Source: Ulvibacter litoralis (GTDB lineage: Bacteria > Bacteroidota > Bacteroidia > Flavobacteriales > Flavobacteriaceae). From it: a stretch of DNA of 64,000 nt. Under the pieces are notes generated by a model. That model was given only the letters and a program-made list of their open reading frames with translations, was not told the origin of the DNA and searched no databases. The translations under genes were made by a program, and so were the position numbers. The stretch is taken from contig NZ_FNBA01000007.1 of NCBI RefSeq assembly GCF_900102055.1, positions 1 to 64,000 of the forward strand, given 5' to 3'. This document shows positions 27,668 through 37,305 of the stretch, piece by piece; the stretch's first letter is position 1; the number at the start of each line of letters is the position of its first letter.

Positions 27668-28441
27668 TTAAAATTTTGTATTCAATTTTCGAAGTTTAAT
27701 AGAAGTAAGCACTTTCTTTGTATATAGCGGAAAATCTGCATTTTGCAACCACCCAAAGTATCCTGGTTCTTTTTCCATCACTTCTTCTACTAAAGCACCA
27801 CGATGCTTTCCGAAGCTAAAAATCTCTTCACCATTTTTATTATATCCGATATACCCCGCAAAGTCTGCGAAGTTTTTATGCGAACTAAATGCCGCCAAAT
27901 AGTTTACATCGTTTTCTAAGTCGTCGTAATGCTCTAATTGCGCCTTTAATACTTCATAGGTCGCATTGGTATCTGCTTCTGCACTGTGCGCATCTGTTAA
28001 GTCTTGATCGCAATAAAATTTATACGCTGCTTCAAGCGTGCGCTTCTCTTTTTTGTGAAATATGGTTTGCACATCTACAGAAAGAGCTTTTTTCATATCG
28101 AAATCAATTTCGGCACGCAGCATTTCTTCTGCCAATAAAGGAATGTCAAAACGATTGGAATTAAACCCTCCTAAATCACTGTCTTTAATTAATGCATATA
28201 CTTTGGGCGCCAACTCTTTAAAAGTAGGCTCATTCGCCACCATTTCGTCTGTAATACCGTGAATTTCTGTCGTTGCTTTAGGAATACTCATTTCTGGATT
28301 TACCCGCCACGTAAAGCTCTCTTTATTTCCGTTTGGAAACACTTTAAGGATAGAAATTTCGACAATTCGATCTTTAGCTATATTGATTCCTGTTGTTTCC
28401 AGATCGAAGAAACAAATAGGTTTTTTTAGATTTAACTCCAT
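27668..28441 (-). CDS. DEDD 3'-5' exonuclease (DNA polymerase III epsilon-like)
   Basis: 257 residues. Exo I is FFDLETTGINIAKDRIVEISI, Exo II lies in LGGFNSNRFDIPLLAEEM, and Exo III is LTDAHSAEADTNATYEVL (H-x4-D). A C-terminal extension ending LQNADFPLYTKKVLTSIK is common to the Bacteroidota relatives. It probably proofreads or processes DNA. First gene of the run to cinA. Confidence 0.9.
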   Translation of the reverse strand: MELNLKKPICFFDLETTGINIAKDRIVEISILKVFPNGNKESFTWRVNPEMSIPKATTEIHGITDEMVANEPTFKELAPKVYALIKDSDLGGFNSNRFDIPLLAEEMLRAEIDFDMKKALSVDVQTIFHKKEKRTLEAAYKFYCDQDLTDAHSAEADTNATYEVLKAQLEHYDDLENDVNYLAAFSSHKNFADFAGYIGYNKNGEEIFSFGKHRGALVEEVMEKEPGYFGWLQNADFPLYTKKVLTSIKLRKLNTKF

Positions 28442-28462
28442 TTGGATTAATTATTGTTATAA

Positions 28463-28486
28463 CAAAGTTACTATTTAATACTTTTG
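28463..28486. promoter_or_regulatory. Divergent back-to-back -7 boxes
   Basis: TAACTTTG on the minus strand (28470-28463) serves the exonuclease run. TACTTTTG on the plus strand (28479-28486) serves the gene at 28496, with only 9 bp between box and ATG. Both match TAnnTTTG, so the upstream halves of the two promoters must overlap. Confidence 0.6.
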
Positions 28487-28495
28487 TAAAAAGTT

Positions 28496-29110
28496 ATGAC
28501 TCATAAAATTCTACTATTCCTTACGTTATTAATTTCTGGAACGCTTTTGTCTCAAGAAAAACGAATTCTTATTTCTGAAAAAAAACAGGGAAAAAGAACG
28601 ATTCTCTTTGCTGAAAATACAACGAAAGATACCTTAAATGTATTTTTTATGGTTCTTTCTGAAGGGTATCGTAGAAGCGCAAACCGCCCAACGATTAAGG
28701 ACATTCCGCCACACAGTAAAACACCTATGATTACATTGATTGAAATCTCTGGAACAGCTGCCTCTTATGAGTATACCCTTGTTGTAAATGAAGAAGAGAA
28801 CAATCTTAATTTCACACCCGAAAAGAAGGAAAAGGACATTGAAAAAGTAATTACAAATAAATTGGTTGTATTTACCATGAACGATTGTGAAAAATGCACC
28901 GAACTATCTGCTTCTTTAGAAAACAAAGGAATTTCACATCGTGCGTTTAACATACATGAAGACGATATGCTGTACAATCAGTTTATTGCTTTCATAGAAA
29001 AGAAATCGCCTGATACATTAAAAATCCAGTTCCCTGTAATCTGGAATAAAACGCATCATATTTTTGGATACGACACTTTAGAGGATATCCACAAAATACT
29101 GTTAGACTAA
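28496..29110 (+). CDS. Secreted protein with glutaredoxin/thioredoxin-like C-terminal domain
   Basis: 204 residues with a signal peptide (MTHKILLFLTLLISGTLLSQ). Residues ~20-115 form an unrecognised beta-rich domain. From ~120 the sequence reads LVVFTMNDCEKCTELSASLENKGISHRAFNI, a glutaredoxin-like beta-alpha-beta with a CEKC redox motif. IQFPVIW then resembles the cis-Pro loop. It is likely a periplasmic thiol protein. The start leaves a leader of only a few nucleotides. Confidence 0.75.
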   Translation: MTHKILLFLTLLISGTLLSQEKRILISEKKQGKRTILFAENTTKDTLNVFFMVLSEGYRRSANRPTIKDIPPHSKTPMITLIEISGTAASYEYTLVVNEEENNLNFTPEKKEKDIEKVITNKLVVFTMNDCEKCTELSASLENKGISHRAFNIHEDDMLYNQFIAFIEKKSPDTLKIQFPVIWNKTHHIFGYDTLEDIHKILLD

Positions 29111-29135
29111 CGCGTACCTTTCCGAAGAAAACAAA

Positions 29136-29163
29136 AAAAAGCACTTCCGAAGAAATGCTTTTT
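29136..29163 (+). terminator. Weak terminator after the glutaredoxin-like gene
   Basis: Stem AAAAAGCA with TGCTTTTT. The loop contains one copy of the TTCCGAAG octamer. Confidence 0.5.
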
Positions 29164-29189
29164 AAATTAGTATAAACTCTCTTGTAGAA

Positions 29190-30494
29190 TTATATCTCTC
29201 TATTGCTATCCCAAGCTTCTAGATAATCTGCTACGCGCTTTACAAATTGCCCTCCTAAAGCACCATTTACAACTCTATGGTCGTAACTGTGTGATAAGAA
29301 CATTTTATAACGAATACCGATAAAATCTCCTTCTGGAGTTTCAATAACAGCAGGTACTTTACGTATCGCTCCTAAGGCTAAAATTCCCACTTGAGGTTGG
29401 TTGATAATAGGTGTTCCCATAATACTTCCAAAAGTACCAACATTAGTAACTGTATAGGTTCCTCCTTGAATATCGTCTGGTTTTAACTTATTATCACGTG
29501 CTCTTGAAGCTAGGTCGTTTACCGCTTTACTCATGCCAACAAGGTTTAACTGATCTGCATTTTTAATTACAGGGACAATTAAATTACCGTCTGCTAAAGC
29601 TGCCGCCATCCCAAGATTGATGTTTTTACGTTTGATAATGGTATCACCATCTAACGAAATATTCATCATCGGGAAGTCTTTTAATGCTTTTGCAACCGCT
29701 TCCATAAATATAGGCGTAAACGTAAGGTTCTCCCCTTCACGTTTCATAAATGCATCTTTCACTTTTTTACGCCAGTTCCAAATTTTGGTAACATCGGCTT
29801 CAATAAAAGATTGTACGTGTGCCGAACGCTGAACACTTTCGACCATATGGTGTGCTATCAGCTTACCCATTCTGGTCATTTCTATAATTTCATCACCTCC
29901 ATTTACTGAAACAGGTGCTTTTGCAGGAGCTGCAGTAGAAGTTGGAGCTGTTTTTTGTGGTGTTGCTTCGGAAGAAGTCGCTGGTTTTGAAGAACGGTTT
30001 TCTACATAACTTAAAATGTCATTTTTAGTTACTCTACCATCTTTCCCTGTACCAGAAATTGCATCAAGTTCTGCCTGTGAAATTCCTTCCGCACTAGCTA
30101 TATTTTTTACCAATGGAGAATAAAAACGATCTCCTGAGTTTTCAATAACAGGTTGTGTTGCTTCTGAAGCTGCTGCGATAGGTTCTGAAACCTTTGCAAT
30201 TACTTCCGGAGTTGGTTCAGTTTTAGTTGCGGGTGCATCCGTTTCTACATCGCCTTCAGTTTCAATAATTGCGATGGTTTGCCCTACTTGAATAACATCA
30301 TCTACTTCAAACAATCGTTCTACTAAAACTCCATCCACCTCACTAGGGACTTCGCTGTCTACCTTGTCGGTTGCTATTTCTAGCACAGCTTCGTCGGCTT
30401 CAATAGTATCGCCTACATTTTTCAGCCAATTGGTTAATGTAGCTTCTGCTACACTTTCGCCCATTTTAGGAAGTTTCAATTCAAATTTTGCCAT
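29190..30494 (-). CDS. Dihydrolipoamide acyltransferase (E2 of a 2-oxoacid dehydrogenase)
   Basis: 434 residues. The lipoyl domain has K44 in EIATDKVDSEVPSE. A linker rich in Ala/Thr/Pro/Glu follows, then a peripheral-subunit-binding domain (SAEGISQAELDAISGTGKDGRVTKNDI) and a catalytic domain ending with the active-site HSYDHRVVNGALGGQF. No E1 or E3 gene is adjacent. Branched-chain (BkdB) is more likely than the pyruvate or oxoglutarate type because of the single lipoyl domain and orphan position, but this is inference. Confidence 0.9.
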   Translation of the reverse strand: MAKFELKLPKMGESVAEATLTNWLKNVGDTIEADEAVLEIATDKVDSEVPSEVDGVLVERLFEVDDVIQVGQTIAIIETEGDVETDAPATKTEPTPEVIAKVSEPIAAASEATQPVIENSGDRFYSPLVKNIASAEGISQAELDAISGTGKDGRVTKNDILSYVENRSSKPATSSEATPQKTAPTSTAAPAKAPVSVNGGDEIIEMTRMGKLIAHHMVESVQRSAHVQSFIEADVTKIWNWRKKVKDAFMKREGENLTFTPIFMEAVAKALKDFPMMNISLDGDTIIKRKNINLGMAAALADGNLIVPVIKNADQLNLVGMSKAVNDLASRARDNKLKPDDIQGGTYTVTNVGTFGSIMGTPIINQPQVGILALGAIRKVPAVIETPEGDFIGIRYKMFLSHSYDHRVVNGALGGQFVKRVADYLEAWDSNREI

Positions 30495-30597
30495 AACTTA
30501 TTTTTCGATTTAACGACTTTGACATTCATAACGTTTCAGAAAAAACGTTTTTCCTAGTTATCGAACATCGGTTTTAGGTACTTATTTTAAAACGGTG

Positions 30598-30605
30598 CAA
30601 AATTA
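30598..30605 (-). promoter_or_regulatory. -7 box of the E2 gene promoter
   Basis: TAATTTTG on the minus strand matches TAnnTTTG, about 105 bp before the start. Confidence 0.5.
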
Positions 30606-30637
30606 GTCAAAAATTGCTCGATTCCCTTTCAAATTAC

Positions 30638-31759
30638 TTAAAAAACAATTACGCTTCCATTCTCATCACTTTTATCGCTCCCTAAAATAAAATTACATCG
30701 TGGCGGACAGATACGAAATTGGTTGTTTTTATTGCTGTGTTTGCGCATTACGGAAAAAATTTGAGCATAAGGCATATACGTAACATCGATAATAAACAGG
30801 CAGTTTTTAAGGTCGGTATGTTCAAATAATGACTTAGACGCTGTTTTCAATTCTACGTCTAGTTTTTCTGAAAGTTTTCGGTACAACGTAAGGTTTTCTG
30901 TAAACACAAATGCCTTTCTAGGTCGATTATTTCGTGGTGTTTTTTTACTATTTGAAATTTTATGAAACTTTTTTGCAGCGAAAACCCCTAAAAAAACAGC
31001 TGTTTTTAAAAATATGTTTTGCTTAAAATGTTTTTTATAAAAAATCTGCATTGCTCCATAGAACCGATTGTAATACGCAGCATCGCGTTGGGTACTCTCT
31101 CCTTTGTAATGAAGCGTGTATGCCGATCCTAAGTATTTATTGGTATAGCCTGCTTTGGTTATTTTATATGAAAAATCAATATCCTCTCCATACATAAAAT
31201 AATCTTCATCAAAGCCGCCAACTTCATTGTAAATACTGCGTTTTAAAAACATGAAGGCCCCTACCAAAACAGCTACATCCCCTTTTTCATCTTCGGAAAG
31301 ATGATTGGCATAATAGCTATTTCCAACTCCAATAATTTTTAACAACGAAACTTTGGGAGTTGGTAGATTTCGTTTGCTTTCAGGAAGAAAATTACCTGTA
31401 CCATCTAGCAAATAAGTTCCAATGGCTCCGATGTTGTCATCTGTTTCAGCAAAATCAATACATTTTGAAAAAGTATCTTCAGAAACAGCCGTATCGGGAT
31501 TTAGAATACATACATACTCTCCTTTTGCAACTTTTACCGCTTGGTTATTAGCCTTACTGAAGCCTACATTTACTTTATTTTCGATGAGTGTAACTTCAGG
31601 AAAACGGTTTTTCACCATGCTACAACTATCGTCTGAAGAGTTGTTGTCTATTACAATAATTTCTGCTTCAAGATTTCTAAGCGATCGTTGAACACTCACA
31701 ATGCATTGCTCCAAAAAATACCGAACATTATAATTAAGAATTACGACAGATAGTTTCAA
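30638..31759 (-). CDS. Glycosyltransferase family 2
   Basis: 373 residues. The GT-A start is LSVVILNYNVRYFLEQCI. The DxD-like site lies in YVCILNPDTAVSEDTF, and the acceptor-side motif is GGFDEDYFMYGEDIDFSYKI. A basic segment with one hydrophobic stretch (FLKTAVFLGVFAAKKF) follows. It resembles rhamnosyl/galactofuranosyl-like transferases of surface glycans. The gap to recR is only 3 bp, so they are co-transcribed. Confidence 0.9.
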   Translation of the reverse strand: MKLSVVILNYNVRYFLEQCIVSVQRSLRNLEAEIIVIDNNSSDDSCSMVKNRFPEVTLIENKVNVGFSKANNQAVKVAKGEYVCILNPDTAVSEDTFSKCIDFAETDDNIGAIGTYLLDGTGNFLPESKRNLPTPKVSLLKIIGVGNSYYANHLSEDEKGDVAVLVGAFMFLKRSIYNEVGGFDEDYFMYGEDIDFSYKITKAGYTNKYLGSAYTLHYKGESTQRDAAYYNRFYGAMQIFYKKHFKQNIFLKTAVFLGVFAAKKFHKISNSKKTPRNNRPRKAFVFTENLTLYRKLSEKLDVELKTASKSLFEHTDLKNCLFIIDVTYMPYAQIFSVMRKHSNKNNQFRICPPRCNFILGSDKSDENGSVIVF

Positions 31760-31762
31760 TAG

Positions 31763-32383
31763 TTAAGAGCTTTTTAGGGAATTTTCGAAAGGGATTCTGT
31801 TTAAAATACTTCTTCCCAAGGTAACCTCATCTGCATATTCTAGTTCGTCTCCTACAGAGATACCACGAGCAATTGTAGTGGTTACTACTTTATAGGCTTC
31901 AATTTGTTTAAAGATATAGAAGTTTGTGGTATCGCCCTCCATTGTAGAGCTTAATGCGAAGATAATTTCTTCAACAACGCCCGATTTCACTTTCTCAACA
32001 AGAGTGGTAATATTCAATTCGCTTGGACCAACACCATCCATAGGCGATATTTTGCCTCCTAAAACGTGATAATGGCCTCTATACTGACTTGTATTCTCAA
32101 TCGCCATAACGTCTCTAATATCTTCTACCACACAAACGATATGACTCAATCGATTAGGATTCGCACATATTTCGCAAAGTTTGGTGTCGCTAATATTATG
32201 GCAATTTTCGCAAAAATTCACTTCATCTCTCATGTTCTGAAGACTTAGCGAAAGTTTATGAGTTTGCTCTTTGGGTTGTTTTAACAAATGAAGCACTAAA
32301 CGCAGCGCGGTTCTTTTTCCAATACCAGGTAGTTGTGACATTTCGTTCACAGCATTTTCAAGTAATTTTGAAGAAAAATCCAT
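31763..32383 (-). CDS. recR: Recombination protein RecR
   Basis: 206 residues. It has a helix-hairpin-helix start ([20 protein letters not shown]), a Cys4 zinc finger ([16 protein letters not shown]) and a Toprim domain ([32 protein letters not shown]). Works with RecF/RecO at gaps. Confidence 0.97.
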   Translation of the reverse strand: MDFSSKLLENAVNEMSQLPGIGKRTALRLVLHLLKQPKEQTHKLSLSLQNMRDEVNFCENCHNISDTKLCEICANPNRLSHIVCVVEDIRDVMAIENTSQYRGHYHVLGGKISPMDGVGPSELNITTLVEKVKSGVVEEIIFALSSTMEGDTTNFYIFKQIEAYKVVTTTIARGISVGDELEYADEVTLGRSILNRIPFENSLKSS

Positions 32384-32402
32384 AGGTTTTTAGTTAGCTG
32401 CA

Positions 32403-32448
32403 AGATAAAAAAAATGCTTCAGAAAAAATTAAATTTCGCTGAAGCATT
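32403..32448 (-). terminator. Terminator between the BNR T9SS gene and recR
   Basis: Stem AATGCTTCAG with CTGAAGCATT is followed by eight T on the minus strand. Confidence 0.85.
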
Positions 32449-32470
32449 ATCGTATTAAAATTAAAGGTTT

Positions 32471-34960
32471 CTAGTTTTTGATAAACTTTTTAGTAACCGT
32501 TCCTTTTTCAGAATTAATTCGAACAAAATAAACTCCTGAAGCTAAAGATTCTAAGTTTATAGTATGATTGTTGTCTAAAAATACGTTGGCTTCATAAATT
32601 TTAACTTTCCCTAACACATCAAATACTCTTACATCAGCTTCAATTGTTTCAGCTAATGAAATTGTAAGTTCATTTGTTGCAGGATTAGGGTGTACTTGAA
32701 TGCTTTCTCCTGAAAGTTTATCAGCAACACCTAAGTTATCTTCTACCAATGGAGAAACCCACAAACCTCTACCGTAAGTAGCAGCATATAACATGTTTGT
32801 TTCGTTATTGATGTCTAATTCATTGATAATTACATTTGGTAAGTTATTGCTGTATGGCTGCCACTCTGTAAATGTATTATCGATATAGTAAACTCCGTAG
32901 TCCATTCCAAGATATAATCCATCTTGACCGTTATCATCCCAAACTAAGGCTAGCGAGCTAAAGTTAGGCAAGTTTTTCTTATAGTTGATCCAAGTAGCTC
33001 CACCATCGTTTGATACATACACTTTATTCGTTGTAGAACTTGCTACCGCTACTTTATTTGGGTTTGTTGGGTGAATTGCTACCGATCTAATAATACCTCC
33101 TGGGTTTGCAGTGGTTACCCAATTGGTTGCTCCTCCATCATCGGTTCTGTATAAAGTTCCCGAATTGGCTGCGTACATGATCAAGTTATTAGAAGGTGCT
33201 ATTTTCAAATGATCTAAGTTTCCATTTAAAACTTGAGATATTGGTTCCCATGAAAATCCTCTATTTGTTGATTTATATACGATATTATACCCTACATAAA
33301 TAGTATTTACAAGAACTGGATCTTGTTCAAAAGGAGTAACCCACTCACCAGAAGCTTGTCCTGGCTCTACTATATTTGTAATCGTTGTACCTGCATTTGA
33401 AGTTCGGTACATTCCTCCATTTTGGATCATTCCATACATTGTGTTCGAATTTGTTTTATCTACAAATCCTTCCATACCATCGGCTCCTAACCAATCTTTC
33501 CATCCTCCTGCTTCAGTGTAAAAAGAAGTTCCGTTATCTTGAGCTCCTCCTGTAACAACTACATCTTCTGTTTGCGAAACACCAATTTTATAAAACTGAC
33601 GAATTCCCATTCCTTCTGTAATATCTTCAAAGTAATTTGCACTTACTGTATTTGTATTTTCAGCTTTGAATATTCCTCCATCTGTACCTACATATAAAGT
33701 TGTCCCCTCAAACTCTAAAATATCAACATCAGCATGGCAATACCCTACATTAGCATTTGCGGCATCATTAGGAATCCAGTCAGATGTATTATTAAAAGAA
33801 ACTCCTCCGTCTGTTGAACGCCATGTTAATACTCCTGCAATATGAACCTCATCTACGTCATTTGGTTTTACAGCAATGTCCATATCTCTTGGAGCTTGTC
33901 CTCCCGAATCGAAACCATTGGTATCATATCCAAAATAATTACGTCCTGAATGGTCTAGTTCAGAAAAACTACTACCACTATTTACTGATTTGTAAAGTCC
34001 TCCAAACGAACCTCCATTAGCCTCTAATACATATACAACATTTGCATCGTCTGCTGAAACACCTATCATTTTAGGACCATTTGAAAATCCTGAAATAGTG
34101 GTAAATGTTTGTCCGCCATCTACCGATTTATGAACACCGCTTCCTGAAGCATATACTACAGATAAATCTCCTGGTTTAAATTCAACATCATATCCACTAC
34201 TATCACTAACAGGTTGTGTCCAAGTAGTACCACCATCGAAAGTAGCATAAACACCAGATCCTGTAACAAACATAATGTCGCTATTGGTAGGATGGATTAA
34301 AATTTTATTGATATTAGAATTATTTATATCTCCTATTTGGTCCCAAGTAGCTCCCGAATCGGTCGATTTAAATATCATTCCGCTATTAGATCCAAAATAA
34401 TAAGTACTAGAATTAGAAGGGTCTATAGCAACCGAATACACAGCTAAATTTGAAAAATCATCATTTAAAGGAGTCCAATTTTGACCCGCATCTGTTGTTC
34501 TCCACACACCTCCTGTATTTGCTCCAACAATAATGTGATCATTATCAGTTTTATCCACAGAGATTGCTGTAATCCTACCAACTCCAGGATTCCAACTTGT
34601 AGTCGCGTTCCAGCTTACAGGCCCTAACTCTTGCCAGTTATCTAATAGTGCAGGTCTGCTCTGAGCTGTTTCGTTTAAGTAAGCATTATAACTTTCCCAT
34701 TCAGCAATGTTTTCAGAAACACTTCTAAGGTATCCGTCTTCATTCATCAATCTAGTTGCATTGTATTCCCAACGTTTAAATTGTTTATACCCTGTTCCTC
34801 TTCCTTTATCACGATTTGCGAAATAAGCCTCGGCATTAGCAACAATTTCTTGAACACTATGTGTTCCTTCTTCAATCATTTTAAGATACTCTTGTGATTG
34901 CATTGTGGTGATGCCTGCAAAAAAGGCAACAAATAGTAGTGCTTTTAAATGTTTCTTCAT
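32471..34960 (-). CDS. T9SS-sorted BNR/sortilin-type beta-propeller protein
   Basis: 829 residues with a signal peptide (MKKHLKALLFVAFFAGITTMQSQ). About ten propeller blades carry Asp-box turns, for example STDSGATWDQIGD, TFDGGTTWTQP, SVDGGQTFTTI and SNDGGATWINY. A type A T9SS domain follows (IQVHPNPATNELTIS ... GKVKIYEANVF ... VYFVRINSEKGTVTKKFIKN). Secreted or surface-bound. Propellers of this kind bind protein or glycan; no enzyme motif is evident. It has its own promoter and terminator. Confidence 0.92.
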   Translation of the reverse strand: MKKHLKALLFVAFFAGITTMQSQEYLKMIEEGTHSVQEIVANAEAYFANRDKGRGTGYKQFKRWEYNATRLMNEDGYLRSVSENIAEWESYNAYLNETAQSRPALLDNWQELGPVSWNATTSWNPGVGRITAISVDKTDNDHIIVGANTGGVWRTTDAGQNWTPLNDDFSNLAVYSVAIDPSNSSTYYFGSNSGMIFKSTDSGATWDQIGDINNSNINKILIHPTNSDIMFVTGSGVYATFDGGTTWTQPVSDSSGYDVEFKPGDLSVVYASGSGVHKSVDGGQTFTTISGFSNGPKMIGVSADDANVVYVLEANGGSFGGLYKSVNSGSSFSELDHSGRNYFGYDTNGFDSGGQAPRDMDIAVKPNDVDEVHIAGVLTWRSTDGGVSFNNTSDWIPNDAANANVGYCHADVDILEFEGTTLYVGTDGGIFKAENTNTVSANYFEDITEGMGIRQFYKIGVSQTEDVVVTGGAQDNGTSFYTEAGGWKDWLGADGMEGFVDKTNSNTMYGMIQNGGMYRTSNAGTTITNIVEPGQASGEWVTPFEQDPVLVNTIYVGYNIVYKSTNRGFSWEPISQVLNGNLDHLKIAPSNNLIMYAANSGTLYRTDDGGATNWVTTANPGGIIRSVAIHPTNPNKVAVASSTTNKVYVSNDGGATWINYKKNLPNFSSLALVWDDNGQDGLYLGMDYGVYYIDNTFTEWQPYSNNLPNVIINELDINNETNMLYAATYGRGLWVSPLVEDNLGVADKLSGESIQVHPNPATNELTISLAETIEADVRVFDVLGKVKIYEANVFLDNNHTINLESLASGVYFVRINSEKGTVTKKFIKN

Positions 34961-34997
34961 TTTTAAAAATATTGATTAGTAGTTTTTCATAGTCCTC

Positions 34998-35005
34998 CAA
35001 AAGTA
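34998..35005 (-). promoter_or_regulatory. -7 box of the BNR T9SS gene promoter
   Basis: TACTTTTG on the minus strand matches TAnnTTTG, 38 bp before the ATG. There is no TACGTA palindrome here, unlike the other surface-protein promoters. Confidence 0.6.
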
Positions 35006-35040
35006 TCAAAAAAAATAAGTCTAAGCTTTCATAATCTTTG

Positions 35041-35048
35041 TATTTTTG
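35041..35048 (+). promoter_or_regulatory. -7 box of the symporter promoter
   Basis: TATTTTTG matches TAnnTTTG and overlaps the TTG at 35046. This argues for the ATG at 35079 as the true start. Confidence 0.6.
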
Positions 35049-35078
35049 ACAAAACCTTCTCAATACGTCACAAAATAT

Positions 35079-36524
35079 ATGCAACCCTTACATATTTTAC
35101 TTTTAATTGCTGGTTATTTCGGAATTTTAGTATTTATATCTTACCTCACTAACAAAGGAGGTAGCAATTCCGATTTCTTTAAAGCTGGTAAACAATCGCC
35201 TTGGTATCTAGTTGCCTTCGGAATGATTGGAGCTTCGTTAAGTGGCGTTACCTTTATTTCGGTTCCAGGCTGGGTTGAAGCATCAAAATTCAGTTATTTT
35301 CAGGTCGTTTTAGGATATACTGTAGGCTACGCCGTGATAGGTTTGGTACTACTTCCATTGTACTACCGATTAAACCTTACATCTATTTATTCTTATTTAG
35401 AAGGACGCTTCGGAAAGTATTCATATAAAACAGGAGCTTCTTTTTTTCTATTGTCACGGATTATAGGAGCTAGTTTTAGATTGTATTTAGTTGCTGTTGT
35501 GCTTCAAAGTTTAATTTTTGATGCAATGGGCGTTCCGTTTTGGGTTACTGTTACCATAACTATTTTACTTATTTGGTTGTATACCTTTAAAAGCGGAATT
35601 AAAACCATTGTATGGACAGACACCCTTCAAACTCTTTTTATGCTTATAGCTGTAGGCGTGGCTGTACATTATGTAGCTACCGACTTAGGACTTTCGGGTT
35701 CGGCAGTATTTAGTTTTGTGGCAGATAGTGACCTTTCACAAATTTTCTTTTTTGACGATTGGAAATCTGGAGATCATTTCGTGAAACAATTTTTAAGCGG
35801 AGCCTTTATTGCTATTGTTATGACCGGGCTTGATCAAGACATGATGCAAAAAAATCTGACGTGTCGTACCTTAAAAGATGCTCAAAAGAATATGTTTTGG
35901 TTTACGGTAGTACTCACTTTTGTAAACCTTATCTTTTTAGCCTTAGGAGTCTTATTAACAGTGTACGCGCAACAAAATGGAATTGATGCACATAAAGATC
36001 AGTTGTTTTCAACTATTGCCGTACAATCGGATATGGGTATCGGAATCGCAATTTTCTTTTTATTAGGTTTAATTGCCGCAGCTTATTCGAGTGCAGATAG
36101 TGCTTTAACAGCGCTTACTACCTCATTCAGTATTGACATATTAGATATTGAGAAGAAATTTGACGCGCAAAAGCAAATTCGTATTCGAAAAAGAATTCAC
36201 ATTTTAATGTCGATTGTATTAGTCGTTGTTATTATCCTTTTTAAATATGTAATCGCAGATGCAACAGTAATTGCCAAACTATTTACATTTGCGGGATACA
36301 CCTACGGACCGTTACTTGGTCTATATGCTTTCGGAATGATGACCAAATGGAGCATAAAAGACAAATGGGTTCCTCTAATCGCCATTGCCACTCCTTTTTT
36401 AGGATTTGCAATTAGCTCCCTGAGTGAACAATATTTTAATTTCGAATTTGGCTTTTTTATTCTTATTCTGAATGGCGCCCTAACCTTTTTAGGATTAGTA
36501 TTGATTCGTACCCAACAAAACTAA
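35079..36524 (+). CDS. Sodium/solute symporter (SSS family)
   Basis: 481 residues from the ATG at 35079. Thirteen or so membrane helices begin with LHILLLIAGYFGILVFISYLT. SSS-type motifs include GMIGASLSGVTFISVPGWV near residue 50 and AAAYSSADSALTALTTSF near 335, the sodium-site region. The Bacteroidota branch often carries sugars, sialic acid or proline; the substrate is not deducible. Its 3' end overlaps the convergent CoA-binding gene by 30 bp. Confidence 0.9.
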   Translation: MQPLHILLLIAGYFGILVFISYLTNKGGSNSDFFKAGKQSPWYLVAFGMIGASLSGVTFISVPGWVEASKFSYFQVVLGYTVGYAVIGLVLLPLYYRLNLTSIYSYLEGRFGKYSYKTGASFFLLSRIIGASFRLYLVAVVLQSLIFDAMGVPFWVTVTITILLIWLYTFKSGIKTIVWTDTLQTLFMLIAVGVAVHYVATDLGLSGSAVFSFVADSDLSQIFFFDDWKSGDHFVKQFLSGAFIAIVMTGLDQDMMQKNLTCRTLKDAQKNMFWFTVVLTFVNLIFLALGVLLTVYAQQNGIDAHKDQLFSTIAVQSDMGIGIAIFFLLGLIAAAYSSADSALTALTTSFSIDILDIEKKFDAQKQIRIRKRIHILMSIVLVVVIILFKYVIADATVIAKLFTFAGYTYGPLLGLYAFGMMTKWSIKDKWVPLIAIATPFLGFAISSLSEQYFNFEFGFFILILNGALTFLGLVLIRTQQN

Positions 36525-36854
36525 TGTACACGCTACTTCATAAGCAATGTTATTTTTCTGAAGCAATTCGTAAAAGTCTGGATTTTCCGTCCCAGGATTA
36601 AAAATGACACGCCTAGGCTTCAGTGATAAAATATACTCATAAAAAGCTTCTTGTCGCGTCGGATTTAAATACAAGGTAACTGTATCTATATTTTCAAAGG
36701 GTTTATTTTCAGTAGATATTTGAACCCCCGCAATTGCCCCCTCTTTTAACCCAATGGCCTCCACCTCTTGTTTGTGAGCCACCAACTTATGAATGGCTAA
36801 ATTAGAATATCTCGAAGGGTTTAAACTTGCTCCAACAACCAATGTTTTCATCAT
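36495..36854 (-). CDS. CoA-binding domain protein (YccU-like)
   Basis: 119 residues from the ATG at 36854. The TTG start of the longer frame would only add MHKKK. Rossmann motif TLVVGASLNPSRYSNLA, then VTLYLNPTRQ and RVIFNPGTENPDFYELL fit the short succinyl-CoA-synthetase-like CoA-binding family. Function unknown. It overlaps the symporter gene tail to tail. Confidence 0.85.
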   Translation of the reverse strand: MMKTLVVGASLNPSRYSNLAIHKLVAHKQEVEAIGLKEGAIAGVQISTENKPFENIDTVTLYLNPTRQEAFYEYILSLKPRRVIFNPGTENPDFYELLQKNNIAYEVACTLVLLGTNQY

Positions 36855-36963
36855 CTTTTTTTTATGCAAAATACTCCGTCATTTTTTTTTAACTCATAAA
36901 ACTACGTTAAAAGTAGAATTGCAATGTAACATATCAGATTTCTAGCCGTCTATATAATAGAAA

Positions 36964-37064
36964 TATTTCTGCTTTACTGTGAAAATTTTTACGTTGATGG
37001 TTAGTGTTAATAATAGCAGTAAAGTTACAAGCCCAAGATTCTAGATTTTGGGCTTGTTTTTTTT
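36964..37064 (+). ncRNA. Candidate structured RNA with its own terminator
   Basis: CTTTACTG (36972) pairs with CAGTAAAG (37017) around a ~37-nt loop. A 10-bp terminator stem (ACAAGCCCAA with TTGGGCTTGT) and eight T follow. No plus-strand gene ends here, because the symporter stops 500 bp earlier and runs into a convergent gene. A weak -7-like TATTTCTG is at 36964. It could instead be the end of a long antisense transcript. Confidence 0.35.
37027..37064 (+). terminator. Orphan plus-strand terminator
   Basis: Stem ACAAGCCCAA with TTGGGCTTGT, then eight T. The minus side has no T tract. Confidence 0.8.
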
Positions 37065-37206
37065 AAAAACAAATCCTTCAGAGTGTTAAAATTTACTTAA
37101 AGTGCAACATTTTGAATTTTTGAGCGTCTCTTATAGTATACTACCTAATCGACAATTTATAATTTATTTGAATTAGCCTTTAAAAAATTTTAAATTAATA
37201 GGTACT

Positions 37207-37246
37207 AAAAAGCCTTCCGAAGTAGTACTAAGGAAGGCTTTTGCTA
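37207..37246 (-). terminator. Terminator of fabH (possibly bidirectional)
   Basis: Stem AAAAGCCTTCC with GGAAGGCTTTT, with T runs on both sides. One arm and its loop contain the TTCCGAAG octamer. Confidence 0.75.
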
Positions 37247-37305
37247 TTTATATAAATATCACCTATTGAGGGTATTTCCTGTTACAATTAGAAGTTTTAA
37301 ACTTG

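Noticed and set aside
36904-36920. Another TACGTA box (ACTACGTTAAAAGTAG)
   Set aside because: The second half-site is poor and no -7 box lies at the fixed distance.
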